Source: Poindextera sp036272595 (GTDB taxonomy: Bacteria > Pseudomonadota > Alphaproteobacteria > Caulobacterales > Caulobacteraceae). Taken from it: a stretch of DNA of 64,000 nucleotides. The stretch's first letter is position 1, and each line of letters starts with the position of its first letter. The notes under the pieces are model-generated. The model saw nothing but the letters and a program-made list of their open reading frames with translations. It was not told the origin of the DNA and ran no database searches. The stretch is from the NCBI GenBank assembly GCA_036272595.1, contig DATAYM010000017.1, positions 61,408 through 125,407 of the forward strand. The letters are read 5' to 3'. A program made the position numbers and the translations under genes. Shown piece after piece: positions 35,979 through 44,290 of the stretch.

Positions 35979-36395
35979 ATGGCGGCCAAACACGCGCTTT
36001 GGGTCGGCGTCGCGTTGCTGACCAGCGGCTGTCTCGGGCAGGCCGACGCCAAGAAGGTCGATGACGCCACCGCGCGGTTCTACCAGCAGGTGGCGGCCAG
36101 GCAGTACCAGGTCATCTATGACCAGGCGGCGCCGGAGCTGCGCGACAATATCTCGCCGGACATCTTCGTCGGCTTCATGCAGCGGATCGACCGCAGGCTG
36201 GGCGCCTGCCAGCCGCCGGTGAAGCGCATGGACTTCCATACCAACGCGACCTCGCAGGGCTTCTTCCAGGAGCAGGGCTACAACCAGACCTGCGCCAACG
36301 GCGCGCTGCAGGAGAGCGTGACCATGGTGCTGCGGGGCGGCGAGGCGAAACTCGCCGGCTACCACGCCTCGAGCCCGCTGCTGCTGACCGACTAG
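35979..36395 (+). CDS. Small lipoprotein (DUF4019-like)
   Basis: A 138-residue predicted lipoprotein: signal peptide with lipobox LTSGC (Cys18), then a mature domain with FYQQVAARQYQVIYDQAAPE, resembling NTF2-like/DUF4019 proteins. Two further cysteines (LGACQPP, NQTCANG) could form a disulfide. It is divergent from the hybrid kinase (160 bases) and overlaps the end of the convergent AraC gene by four bases. Function unknown. Confidence 0.68.
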   Translation: MAAKHALWVGVALLTSGCLGQADAKKVDDATARFYQQVAARQYQVIYDQAAPELRDNISPDIFVGFMQRIDRRLGACQPPVKRMDFHTNATSQGFFQEQGYNQTCANGALQESVTMVLRGGEAKLAGYHASSPLLLTD

Positions 36396-37393
36396 GCCTC
36401 GCCGGCCTTGCGCCAGAAGCGCACGGCTTCGGCGCGGATGTCCCTGGGCGTGCGCTCGTAACGGCGCCGGAAGGCGCGGTTGAAATAGGACAGGTCGCCG
36501 AAGCCGACGTCATAGGCGATGCGCGAAATCGGGTCGGCGGCGAACCTTGGGCTGGTCAGCATGGAATGGGCCTGGGTCAAGCGCTGTTCCAGGAGGTAGC
36601 CGGTGAAGCTCTGGTGCTCCGCCTCGAACAGCTGGCGAAGATAGCGCGGCGAGATGCCCTGATCGGCGGCGACGGATTCGGGCGAGAGGTCGAACGCGCC
36701 GATGCGCTCGCGGATATGGGCCTTGGCGGCGCTCAGGCGCCCGGCGGCCAGGCCGCGGCTGGCCGCCAGCGCGGCGGTCTCGCCGCCCGCCCCGACCACC
36801 AGGGCCATCAGGTCGCCGATATGGTCGACGACGACGCGGCTGGCCGCCGGCGACAGCTGCGCATCGCCGCTCGGCAGGGTCCGGGCATAGGTGATGAGCA
36901 GTTTCAGCGCCTCGGTATCGGCCGGAATCAGCCGGCCGAAGGCCTGATCGACGCGGCCGGCGAAGGCGCCGAGCACCCGCCGCTCAAGCCTGAGGCACAG
37001 ATGCCGGCCCGCCACGGGCATCACATAAGAGCCGACCTCGCGGCACTCGACCAGGCAGGCGTCGCCGGCGTCGAGCTGGATCTCGCCGCCGGCGCGACGG
37101 ACGAGGAATGTTCCGCCCAGGTTGACGAACAGGGCGACATCGTCGTTCTCGGCCGCGGCGATCTCGCGGGTGCGATGATGGATGGCCGGGCCGACCAGGC
37201 CGAAGCCGACCCGCAAGGACGGCATGGCGCGTAGCGCGGCCTTGGCGCGATAGGGCAGCTCGCTCAACGGGTCGATGGCGAGCCTGAGCAGCTTGCGGGT
37301 CATGGTGTCCCGCCAGATGTCGAACCGCTCGCGCGCGGGCAGGGCATCGCTTGAGAATCGCATCAAGCGAAATTCGGGGTCGGCATCGGCCAT
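36392..37393 (-). CDS. AraC family transcriptional regulator
   Basis: A 333-residue regulator. The N-terminal AraC-binding-like domain (about 30-200) includes DDVALFVNLGGTFLVRRAGG. The C-terminal DNA-binding domain has two helix-turn-helix motifs, with SPESVAADQGISPRYLRQLF and ADPISRIAYDVGFGDLSYFN then RAFRRRYERTPRDIR, the AraC signature. It is divergent from the autotransporter gene with about 210 bases between, so it may regulate that gene; this is inferred from position. Confidence 0.9.
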   Translation of the reverse strand: MADADPEFRLMRFSSDALPARERFDIWRDTMTRKLLRLAIDPLSELPYRAKAALRAMPSLRVGFGLVGPAIHHRTREIAAAENDDVALFVNLGGTFLVRRAGGEIQLDAGDACLVECREVGSYVMPVAGRHLCLRLERRVLGAFAGRVDQAFGRLIPADTEALKLLITYARTLPSGDAQLSPAASRVVVDHIGDLMALVVGAGGETAALAASRGLAAGRLSAAKAHIRERIGAFDLSPESVAADQGISPRYLRQLFEAEHQSFTGYLLEQRLTQAHSMLTSPRFAADPISRIAYDVGFGDLSYFNRAFRRRYERTPRDIRAEAVRFWRKAGEA

Positions 37394-37604
37394 GTACTGA
37401 GCCCAGGAGGCTGCGCCTGGCCAAGCTTACCGCGTTCGGCGCGTCGGACGTAGCGTTTGTTGCGCCATTGCAGCGTTTGTTACGCCGCCCAGTCCTGTTC
37501 ATACGCCGCCCGGTCCAAGCCGGGGGCCGGACAGCCCCGTTAGTTTGCCGGTCATTCCACCACCGCGGCTGGGCGCGGCGGTGCGAACCTGGGGACTAAC
37601 CGAC

Positions 37605-40421
37605 GTGAATTCCATCATCCTGAAGGCCCGGCCGGGCCGCGTCCGGTTGCCGATGCTGCTGGTCGGTGCTTCATTGCTGGCGCTCGACCTGAGCGCTGGC
37701 GGCGCCTGGGCGCAGAACTACTGCGAGCCGACGGCGTGCGGCGCCGCGACGTTCGACGAGACCGCGGTCGGGAACGGCGCCGGACAGGCCGTCACCGGCA
37801 CCGGCAACACCGGCGCCGGCCTGAACTCGTCGAACGACATCACGGGGAACGACAACGTCGGCGCGGGCGAGTCGTCGTCAAGCGAGATCGTCGGCAATCA
37901 GAACATCGGGGTTGGACTGGATTCGTCCGGGCGGATCAACGGCGACAACAATGTCGGCGTGGGCGTCGGCGCTTCAGCCGCCATCGACGGCTCGGGCAAC
38001 GTCGGCGTCGGGATGCAAGCCTCCCATTTCGTGACCGGCGACAACAACAGCGGCTTCGGCGACCAGTCTTCGCAGACGGTCAGCGGCAGCGGCAATATCG
38101 GCGTCGGCACGGCGTCGTCGTCGACCGTCACCGGCACGAACAACAGCGGCGTCGGCTCCTATTCTTCGACCTCGGTCACCGGCAATTTCAACGCCGGAAA
38201 CGGCTACCAATCCTCGTTCGCGATCAGTGGGAACGACAATATCGGCGACGGCGCCCAGTCGTCGTGGAGCGTCACCGGCTCGCAAAACACCGGCGCGGGC
38301 AGCGAGTCGTCCATGAGCGTGGTGGGCAACGACAACACCGGCGACGGCTACGGCTCGTCCGAGTCCGTCACTGGCGACAACAACACCGGCTCGGGGTATC
38401 TGTCGTCGCGGCGCGTGATCGGCAACGACAATGTCGGCGTCGGCGACGGCGCCTCGAACGGGGTGAGCGGCAACCAGAACACCGGCATCGGCATCAACGC
38501 CTCGCAGTCCGTCACCGGGACCGACAATGTGGGCCTTGGCAGCGGCGCCTCGCAGCTGGTTTCGGGCAGCGGCAACGCCGGCGTCGGCGCCGGGGCGTCA
38601 CGCTTCGTCAGCGGCGGCGGCAATGTGGGATTCGGCGACAGCGCATCGAATCATGTGACCGGGACGAACAATGTCGGTGTCGGCACGAACGCCTCGCAGT
38701 CTGTCACCGGCAGCGGCAACAGCGGCTTCGGCGAGGGCTCGTCGCAGAGCGTCAGCGGCGACCTGAACACCGGCGTCGGGGCGCTGTCCTCGACGAACGT
38801 GTCGGGCGGCCAGAACTCCGGCCTCGGCGAACGATCGTCCATGGACGTGACCGGCTCGAGCAACACCGGGGCCGGCGCCTATTCGTCGCTGTCGGTCACC
38901 GGCTCGGAAAACACCGGCCTGGGCGCCTTCGCCCTAGGCTTCGTCAACGGCTCGGGGAACACCGCCGCCGGCGCCCTGGGCGGCTTCATGGTCACCGGCA
39001 ACGACAACACCGGTCTTGGCCTCGGCTCGTCGACCGACGTCACCGGCAACGCCAATTCCGGCTCCGGGACCGGCTCCTCGTTCGGCGTCTACGGCGACAT
39101 GAATACCGGCGCCGGCTACGAGTCATCGTTTCTCGTCAGCGGCACTGGCAACAGCGGCTTCGGCGAGGGCTCGTCCCAGAGCATCACCGGAAACCTGAAC
39201 ACCGGGCTCGGCGCCCTGTCGTCGGTCAGCGTCACCGGCTCGGGCAATTCCGGCGTCGGCTGGTTCTCGTCCTCGACGGTGGTTGGCAGCTACAACGCCG
39301 GCGACGGCTCCCTCTCCTCGCTCAACGTCACCGGCTCGTTCAACAGCGGCCTCGGCTACGCCTCGTCGCAATCGGTCAGCGGCGACGGCAACACCGGCGC
39401 CGGCGCGGGGGCATCGGCGGTGGTGGTCGGCAACCTCAACACCGGCGCCGGCGACTCGGCCTCGGTGAACGTGACCGGCGCCTTCAACACCGGCGCCGGC
39501 GCCGAGGCGTCGCAGCACGTGACCGGATCCGGCAACACCGGCGCGGGCGCCCAGTCGTCGACCCAGGTGGTGGGCAACGAGAACACCGGCGCCGGCTTCG
39601 CCGCGTCGGTCAGCGTCACCGGCAACTTGAACACCGGCGCGGGCGAGCTCTCCTCGACCTTCGTGACCGGCAACCTGAACACCGGTTCGGGGGCAGGCTC
39701 GTCCAGCTTCGTCACCGGCGACAACAACACCGGCGCCGGCGCCCGCTCGTCCGAGTTCGTCAGCGGCAGCGGCAATACGGCGCTGGGCGCGGCGTCCGGC
39801 CAGAGCGTCACCGGTTCGTCGAACGTGGCGGTCGGCTTCCAGGCCGGCGACGGGGTGGCGGCCAGCAACACGGTCGCCGTCGGCGCGACCAGCAACGCCG
39901 GGGCGAACGGCGCGGTCGCGGTCGGCGCCGCCGCGGTCGCCAGCCAGGCCAGCGCGGTCGCCCTGGGCGCCGGCAGCCAGGCCACGGCGGCCAATTCGGT
40001 CGCCCTGGGGGCCGGCTCGGTCGCCAACCAGGCGGACACCGTCTCGGTGGGCGCGGTCGGCGGCGAGCGGCGGATCGTCAATGTCGCCGACGGCACGGCG
40101 CCGACCGACGCCGTCAATCTCGGCCAGCTGACCCAGTCCGCCGCGACCACGCTGTCGCAGGCCAACGCCTACACCAACCTGATCTCGAGACGAGCCGACG
40201 CCGCGACCGCCGCGGCCATGGCCGTCGCCTTCATGCCGCAGCCGGTGACCGCCGGTAGAGGCATGCTCAGCGCCGGCTTCGGCGTCTTCAACGGCCAGGC
40301 CGGCTTCGCCGTCGGCGGCGGCGTTCGCCTCAACGACAATCATACGACTTTCCGCGCCGGCGTGAACTTCACAGCCCAGGGCCGCGCGGGGGGCGGAGCG
40401 GGTGTCGGCTGGGAGTTCTAG
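37605..40421 (+). CDS. Trimeric autotransporter adhesin with 42 16-residue repeats
   Basis: A type Vc (YadA-like) surface protein of about 938 residues. GTG 37605 gives a natural signal peptide (PMLLVGASLLALDLSAGGAW, cut near AWAQ); the in-frame start at 37545 is less likely. After a short CEPTAC segment come 42 uninterrupted 16-residue repeats with consensus VTGxxNTGxGxxSSxx. YadA-head type repeats follow (ANSVALGAGSVANQADTVSVG-like, each with a xVAxGxxS core), then a neck GGERRIVNVADGTAPTDAVN. The C-terminal anchor has RGMLSAGFGVFNGQAGFAVG and ends in Trp-Glu-Phe, as needed for outer-membrane insertion. No long coiled-coil stalk is present. Confidence 0.88.
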   Translation: MNSIILKARPGRVRLPMLLVGASLLALDLSAGGAWAQNYCEPTACGAATFDETAVGNGAGQAVTGTGNTGAGLNSSNDITGNDNVGAGESSSSEIVGNQNIGVGLDSSGRINGDNNVGVGVGASAAIDGSGNVGVGMQASHFVTGDNNSGFGDQSSQTVSGSGNIGVGTASSSTVTGTNNSGVGSYSSTSVTGNFNAGNGYQSSFAISGNDNIGDGAQSSWSVTGSQNTGAGSESSMSVVGNDNTGDGYGSSESVTGDNNTGSGYLSSRRVIGNDNVGVGDGASNGVSGNQNTGIGINASQSVTGTDNVGLGSGASQLVSGSGNAGVGAGASRFVSGGGNVGFGDSASNHVTGTNNVGVGTNASQSVTGSGNSGFGEGSSQSVSGDLNTGVGALSSTNVSGGQNSGLGERSSMDVTGSSNTGAGAYSSLSVTGSENTGLGAFALGFVNGSGNTAAGALGGFMVTGNDNTGLGLGSSTDVTGNANSGSGTGSSFGVYGDMNTGAGYESSFLVSGTGNSGFGEGSSQSITGNLNTGLGALSSVSVTGSGNSGVGWFSSSTVVGSYNAGDGSLSSLNVTGSFNSGLGYASSQSVSGDGNTGAGAGASAVVVGNLNTGAGDSASVNVTGAFNTGAGAEASQHVTGSGNTGAGAQSSTQVVGNENTGAGFAASVSVTGNLNTGAGELSSTFVTGNLNTGSGAGSSSFVTGDNNTGAGARSSEFVSGSGNTALGAASGQSVTGSSNVAVGFQAGDGVAASNTVAVGATSNAGANGAVAVGAAAVASQASAVALGAGSQATAANSVALGAGSVANQADTVSVGAVGGERRIVNVADGTAPTDAVNLGQLTQSAATTLSQANAYTNLISRRADAATAAAMAVAFMPQPVTAGRGMLSAGFGVFNGQAGFAVGGGVRLNDNHTTFRAGVNFTAQGRAGGGAGVGWEF
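37791..39806 (+). repeat. Coding tandem array: 42 units of 48 bp
   Basis: From 37791 to 39806 the sequence divides exactly into 42 units of 48 bases (2016 bases), each coding 16 residues starting at a Val/Ile and centred on Asn-Thr-Gly-x-Gly. Units are diverged at DNA level, but a block of higher similarity recurs: units 20-21 (GNSGFGEGSSQSVSGDLNTG) and units 29-30 (GNSGFGEGSSQSITGNLNTG) are nearly the same, nine units apart, implying block duplication. Not a CRISPR: no spacers, and the whole is in frame. Confidence 0.92.
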
Positions 40422-40490
40422 GACTCCCTCGCCGGCGCCCGCAAAGCCGTCTCACACTCTTCGCCATCGGGTTTCTTCCGGCCCGCGCGG

Positions 40491-40513
40491 CGCGCGGCTA
40501 GGATAGCCGCGCG
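40491..40513. repeat. Perfect 10-bp inverted repeat between adhesin and SDR genes
   Basis: CGCGCGGCTA-GGA-TAGCCGCGCG forms a ten-base GC-rich stem with a three-base loop, 33 bases before the SDR start. It may terminate the adhesin transcript, although no T run follows, or serve as an operator for the SDR gene. Confidence 0.5.
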
Positions 40514-40545
40514 GCCGATCCGCCGCGTCCGCCAAGGAAGACGCC

Positions 40546-41295
40546 ATGCAACCCACCGCCCTGGTCACCGGCGCCGGCAGCGGCATCGGCCGGGCCGTGG
40601 CGCTTGCCCTGATGGGCAAGGGCTATCGCGTCGCCCTGGCCGGGCGGCGCGCCGACGCGCTGGCCGAGACGGCGCGGTTGGCGGGCGCGACCGAGGCCGA
40701 CGCCCTGGTCATGCCGACCGACGTCGGCGACGAGGCTGAGGTCGAGGCGCTGTTCCAGGCGATCGGCGAGCGCTTCGGGCGGCTGGACCTTCTGTTCAAC
40801 AACGCCGGAACCGGCGCCGCCGCCGTGCCGATCGACGAGCTGTCGGTCGCGCAATGGAACCGGGTGCTGGCGGTCAATCTGACCGGCGCCTTCCTCTGTG
40901 CGCGCGGGGCGTTCCGGATGATGCGGACCCAGCAGCCGCGCGGCGGGCGGATCATCAACAACGGCTCGATCTCGGCCCATACGCCCCGGCTCTACTCGGC
41001 GCCCTACACCGCGACCAAGCACGCCATCACCGGCCTGACCAAGTCGCTGGCGCTGGACGGGCGGACCTTCGACATCGCCTGCGGCCAGATCGACATCGGC
41101 AACGCCGAAACGCCGCTGACCGCCCGCATGGCCGCTGGGGCGCTGCAGCCCAATGGCGAGCTGGCGCCGGAGCCGGTCATGAACGTCAGCCACGTGGCCG
41201 ACGCGGTGCTCTACATGGCCGGCCTGCCCCTGGATGCCAACGTCCTGGCCCTGACCGTCATGGCGACCAAGATGCCTTTCGTCGGCCGCGGCTAG
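40546..41295 (+). CDS. SDR family oxidoreductase
   Basis: A 249-residue classical short-chain dehydrogenase. The cofactor motif is ALVTGAGSGIGRAVALALMG (TGxxxGxG) with an Arg after the second strand (AGRRADAL), favouring NADP. NNAGTG, the catalytic Ser in NNGSISAH and the YxxxK motif YTATK are present. It stands alone between the adhesin and a convergent glycosyltransferase. Substrate unknown. Confidence 0.9.
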   Translation: MQPTALVTGAGSGIGRAVALALMGKGYRVALAGRRADALAETARLAGATEADALVMPTDVGDEAEVEALFQAIGERFGRLDLLFNNAGTGAAAVPIDELSVAQWNRVLAVNLTGAFLCARGAFRMMRTQQPRGGRIINNGSISAHTPRLYSAPYTATKHAITGLTKSLALDGRTFDIACGQIDIGNAETPLTARMAAGALQPNGELAPEPVMNVSHVADAVLYMAGLPLDANVLALTVMATKMPFVGRG

Positions 41296-41301
41296 GGCCG
41301 G

Positions 41302-42351
41302 TCAGGACGGGAGGGCGGTTTCATTTCGGCTGGCGCCAGGATGGCGGGTGTCGCTCTCCAGCACGTACAACGGCCGGCCCTTCACCTCCATCAGCACCCG
41401 GCCGAGATACTCTCCGATGACCCCGAGGAAGATCAGCTGAGCCGCGCCGATCATCGAGATCAACACGATCAGCGTCGGATAGCCGGGCGGGCTGACCCCC
41501 CAGTAGAACTTCTCGAACACGGTCCAGAGGCCATAGCCGCCGGAGAGCATGGCCAGCACCACCCCGGCCCAGACCGCCAGCCTGAGCGGCGCCAGCGAAA
41601 ACGAGGTGATGCCGTCGACCGCCAGGAAGCCGAGCTTCAGCGGCGAATAATGGCTGGATCCCGCCGCGCGGATCGGGGCGGTGAAGGCGATGCCCTTCTG
41701 GCGGAAGCCGATCCAGCTGTAGAGCCCCTTCATCATCCGCTGGCGCTCGCCGAGGGTGCGCAGCGCCTGGTAGGCGCGCCGGGACAACAGGCGGAAATCC
41801 CCGGCGTCGGGCGGGATGGCGACCTCGGAGGTGGCGTTGATCAGGCTGTAGAACAGCCGCCGCGAGACTTTCAGCCACCAGGCCTGCGGCCGGTCCCGGT
41901 CCTGATAGCCGTAGACGACGTCGAACCCCTGGTTCAGCCAGCCATCCAGGAACTGGTCGATCAGCGCGACCGGATGCTGCAGGTCGGCGTCCATCACCAC
42001 CACCGCGTCGGCCTCGGCGTTCATCAGGGCGGCGGTGATCGCCACCTCCTTGCCGAAGTTGCGGCTGAGGCGCAGCAGGCGCAGATCGAAGCTGAGCGCG
42101 CGGCCGGCGCTCAGGCCGGTCAGCACCTCGCCGCCGCCGTCCAGGCTGCCGTCGTCGACGAAGATGGCGTCGATGCGCACGCCCCATTTCGCCCCGGCCT
42201 GACGCGCGAAGTTGTCCAGCGTCCGCACCAGCAGCGGCAGGTTCACCGCCTCGTTGAAGAAGGGGATGCACAGGCTGACGGTCCGCCCGGGCGGCGGATC
42301 GGCGATCGGGATCACATTGGTCCTGGTGCTGGGAGCCTTGGGCGCAGCCAT
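41302..42351 (-). CDS. GtrB/ArnC-type family 2 glycosyltransferase
   Basis: A 349-residue membrane glycosyltransferase that moves a sugar from a nucleotide donor to undecaprenyl phosphate. The GT-A catalytic domain (about 20-240) has VSLCIPFFNEAVNLPLLVRT, the DDGS motif (FVDDGSLDGG), and VVMDADLQHPVALIDQFLDG (DxD). Two C-terminal membrane helices follow (VWAGVVLAMLSGGYGLWTVF and LIVLISMIGAAQLIFLGVIG), as in GtrB/ArnC/DPM1-like proteins. It lies 44 bases behind the asparagine synthetase gene in the same direction, suggesting cotranscription and a role in surface polysaccharide. Confidence 0.88.
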   Translation of the reverse strand: MAAPKAPSTRTNVIPIADPPPGRTVSLCIPFFNEAVNLPLLVRTLDNFARQAGAKWGVRIDAIFVDDGSLDGGGEVLTGLSAGRALSFDLRLLRLSRNFGKEVAITAALMNAEADAVVVMDADLQHPVALIDQFLDGWLNQGFDVVYGYQDRDRPQAWWLKVSRRLFYSLINATSEVAIPPDAGDFRLLSRRAYQALRTLGERQRMMKGLYSWIGFRQKGIAFTAPIRAAGSSHYSPLKLGFLAVDGITSFSLAPLRLAVWAGVVLAMLSGGYGLWTVFEKFYWGVSPPGYPTLIVLISMIGAAQLIFLGVIGEYLGRVLMEVKGRPLYVLESDTRHPGASRNETALPS

Positions 42352-42395
42352 GAAAGAACTTTACCATTGTAGGCCGCCATGGCGAATGCGGCGGC

Positions 42396-44159
42396 TTATC
42401 CCGCCCTCGCAGCCGCCTCCAGCACCTCGTCGACCGCGCCGTCGGCCGGCACGCCCAGCCCATGATGGCTATGCCAGAGCGCATAGAAGAGCAGGCTCCA
42501 GGCGGCCTGGCCGCGGCGGGCCGCATCGCCGATCACGGCGCGGACCTGGTCCGGCGGCAGGAACGCCGCCACGCCCGGCTGGGCGGCGACCAGACCGGCG
42601 ATGCGATCGGCGCGGGCGGCGATCCACGCGCCCATCGGCGGGTTGAACCCGGTCTTCCGGGCGAAGGGCTCGGCGGCGGGCACGTTGCGCGCCAGCCATT
42701 CGCGCAGCAGCCACTTGCCGAGACCGCCGCGCACCTTGGCCCGGCCCGGCAGACGGAAGGCGAAATCGGCGACCACCGGATCGAGATAGGGGGTGCGGCC
42801 TTCCAGCCCGTGCGCCATCAGGCAGCGGTCGAGCTTGACCAGGAGGTCGTTGGGCAGCCACTCGGCGCAGTCGACGGCCTGCAGCCGCTGCATGGTCGAG
42901 CGCCCCTGCCCGGCTTGCGCCGCCTCGGCGCGCGCCAGGCCATCGCGCCACCCCTTCAGGGCCGGGGCGTCCGCCAGCGGCCCCCGGAACACCCCGCGCG
43001 TACGCGAGCGGCCGGCCAGCGCGCCCAGCAGGCCGGCGCGGCGATAGCGGCTGTAACCGCCGAACACCTCGTCGGCGCCCTCCCCGCTCAGCACCACGGT
43101 CATCCGGCCCCTGGCGGCGCGGGCCAGCATCCAGGTCGGCAGGGCCGCGGCGTCGGCGGTCGGGTCGTCCAGCGCCGCCGCCACCGCCGGCGTGAAGGCC
43201 CAGAAGTCGGCCTCGGTGACCTCCACCACCTGATGCTCGGCGCCGACGGCCCGTGCGACCCGCCGGGCGAGCGCGGTCTCGTCATCGCCGCCGCCTGGAA
43301 AACCGGCGGTCATCGCATGCACCGGCTGATCGGTGAGCCGCGCCATCAGCGCGACCAGCACGGAGGAATCGATGCCGCCGGACAGGAACAGGCCGTAGGG
43401 CACGTCCGAGCGCAAATGGTGAGCGACGGTGTCGATCAGCACCTCGTCCAACCGGCGCAGCAGCGCCTCGTCGTCGGCGGGGATCGGACCGCCGGCCGGC
43501 AGGGCGGCCCGGGTCCGGCGTTCGCTCACCTCCCCGGCGGACAGCACCAGCAGTTCGCCTGGCAGGACGCGCCGGATGTCGGCGAAGACGGTTTCGCGGC
43601 CGGTGGTGAACTTCAGCTGCATCAGTTCGGCGCGGGCGGCGGGCCGCAACGTCGGGCCGGCCAGACCGGCGGCGATCAGCGCCTGGGCTTCTGAGGCGAA
43701 GGCGAAAAACTCCGCCGTTTCAGCATAATAGAGCTGTTTTATGCCAAACGGATCGCGCGCCAGCACCACCTTCCCGGTCGTCGGGTCGTAGAGGGCGATG
43801 GCGTACATGCCGCGCAGGTCGGCCACGAAGTCGGTCCCCTGGCTGCGGTAGAGCTGCAAAGGCGACTCGCAGTCCGAGCCGGTCCGGTAGGACGCGCCGG
43901 CCAGGGCCGCGCGAATTTCCGGATCGTTGTAGATCTCGCCGTTGGCGACCAGCACCGCGCCTTCAGCGTCGAACAGCGGCTGGTCGCCGGTCTCCAGGTC
44001 GATGATCGCCAGGCGGGTGTTGACCAGGCCGACCGGCCCGGTGACGAACCGGCCGACCCCGTCCGGCCCGCGGTGGGCGATGGCGCGCGCCAGCGCGTCC
44101 AGCCGCGCCTCGTCCACCGGCTGGCCGTTCCGCATGACGATGCCGGCAATGCCGCACAC
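42396..44159 (-). CDS. asnB: Asparagine synthase (glutamine-hydrolysing), AsnB-like
   Basis: A 587-residue two-domain amidotransferase. The N-terminal class II glutaminase begins MCGIAGIVMRNGQPVDE with Cys2 as nucleophile and has IAHRGPDGVG and LVANGEIYND. The synthetase domain shows the PP-loop LFLSGGIDSSVLVALMA and later VLSGEGADEVFGGYSRYRRA, with the substrate-pocket residues. Paralogues of AsnB often amidate sugars in polysaccharide clusters, and the neighbouring GtrB-type gene fits that; plain asparagine synthesis is the alternative. Length is slightly shorter than some AsnB. Confidence 0.9.
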   Translation of the reverse strand: MCGIAGIVMRNGQPVDEARLDALARAIAHRGPDGVGRFVTGPVGLVNTRLAIIDLETGDQPLFDAEGAVLVANGEIYNDPEIRAALAGASYRTGSDCESPLQLYRSQGTDFVADLRGMYAIALYDPTTGKVVLARDPFGIKQLYYAETAEFFAFASEAQALIAAGLAGPTLRPAARAELMQLKFTTGRETVFADIRRVLPGELLVLSAGEVSERRTRAALPAGGPIPADDEALLRRLDEVLIDTVAHHLRSDVPYGLFLSGGIDSSVLVALMARLTDQPVHAMTAGFPGGGDDETALARRVARAVGAEHQVVEVTEADFWAFTPAVAAALDDPTADAAALPTWMLARAARGRMTVVLSGEGADEVFGGYSRYRRAGLLGALAGRSRTRGVFRGPLADAPALKGWRDGLARAEAAQAGQGRSTMQRLQAVDCAEWLPNDLLVKLDRCLMAHGLEGRTPYLDPVVADFAFRLPGRAKVRGGLGKWLLREWLARNVPAAEPFARKTGFNPPMGAWIAARADRIAGLVAAQPGVAAFLPPDQVRAVIGDAARRGQAAWSLLFYALWHSHHGLGVPADGAVDEVLEAAARAG

Positions 44160-44290
44160 CGCTCAGGACCCCGGGGTCGCCGAAGAGGAAGACGAGAGAG
44201 TCAAGCTGCAACACATCCAAGCGGTGACGCGGGGCCGTGACTAAGAGCCGATATGCCGCCGCGGAACAAGAAGCCGTCGCTGGGGGCCGG

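Noticed and set aside
37791..39806. Regular 48-bp repeats resembling a CRISPR or minisatellite array
   Set aside because: The period is continuous without spacers and in frame with a signal peptide, head, neck and anchor of an autotransporter; it is protein-coding.
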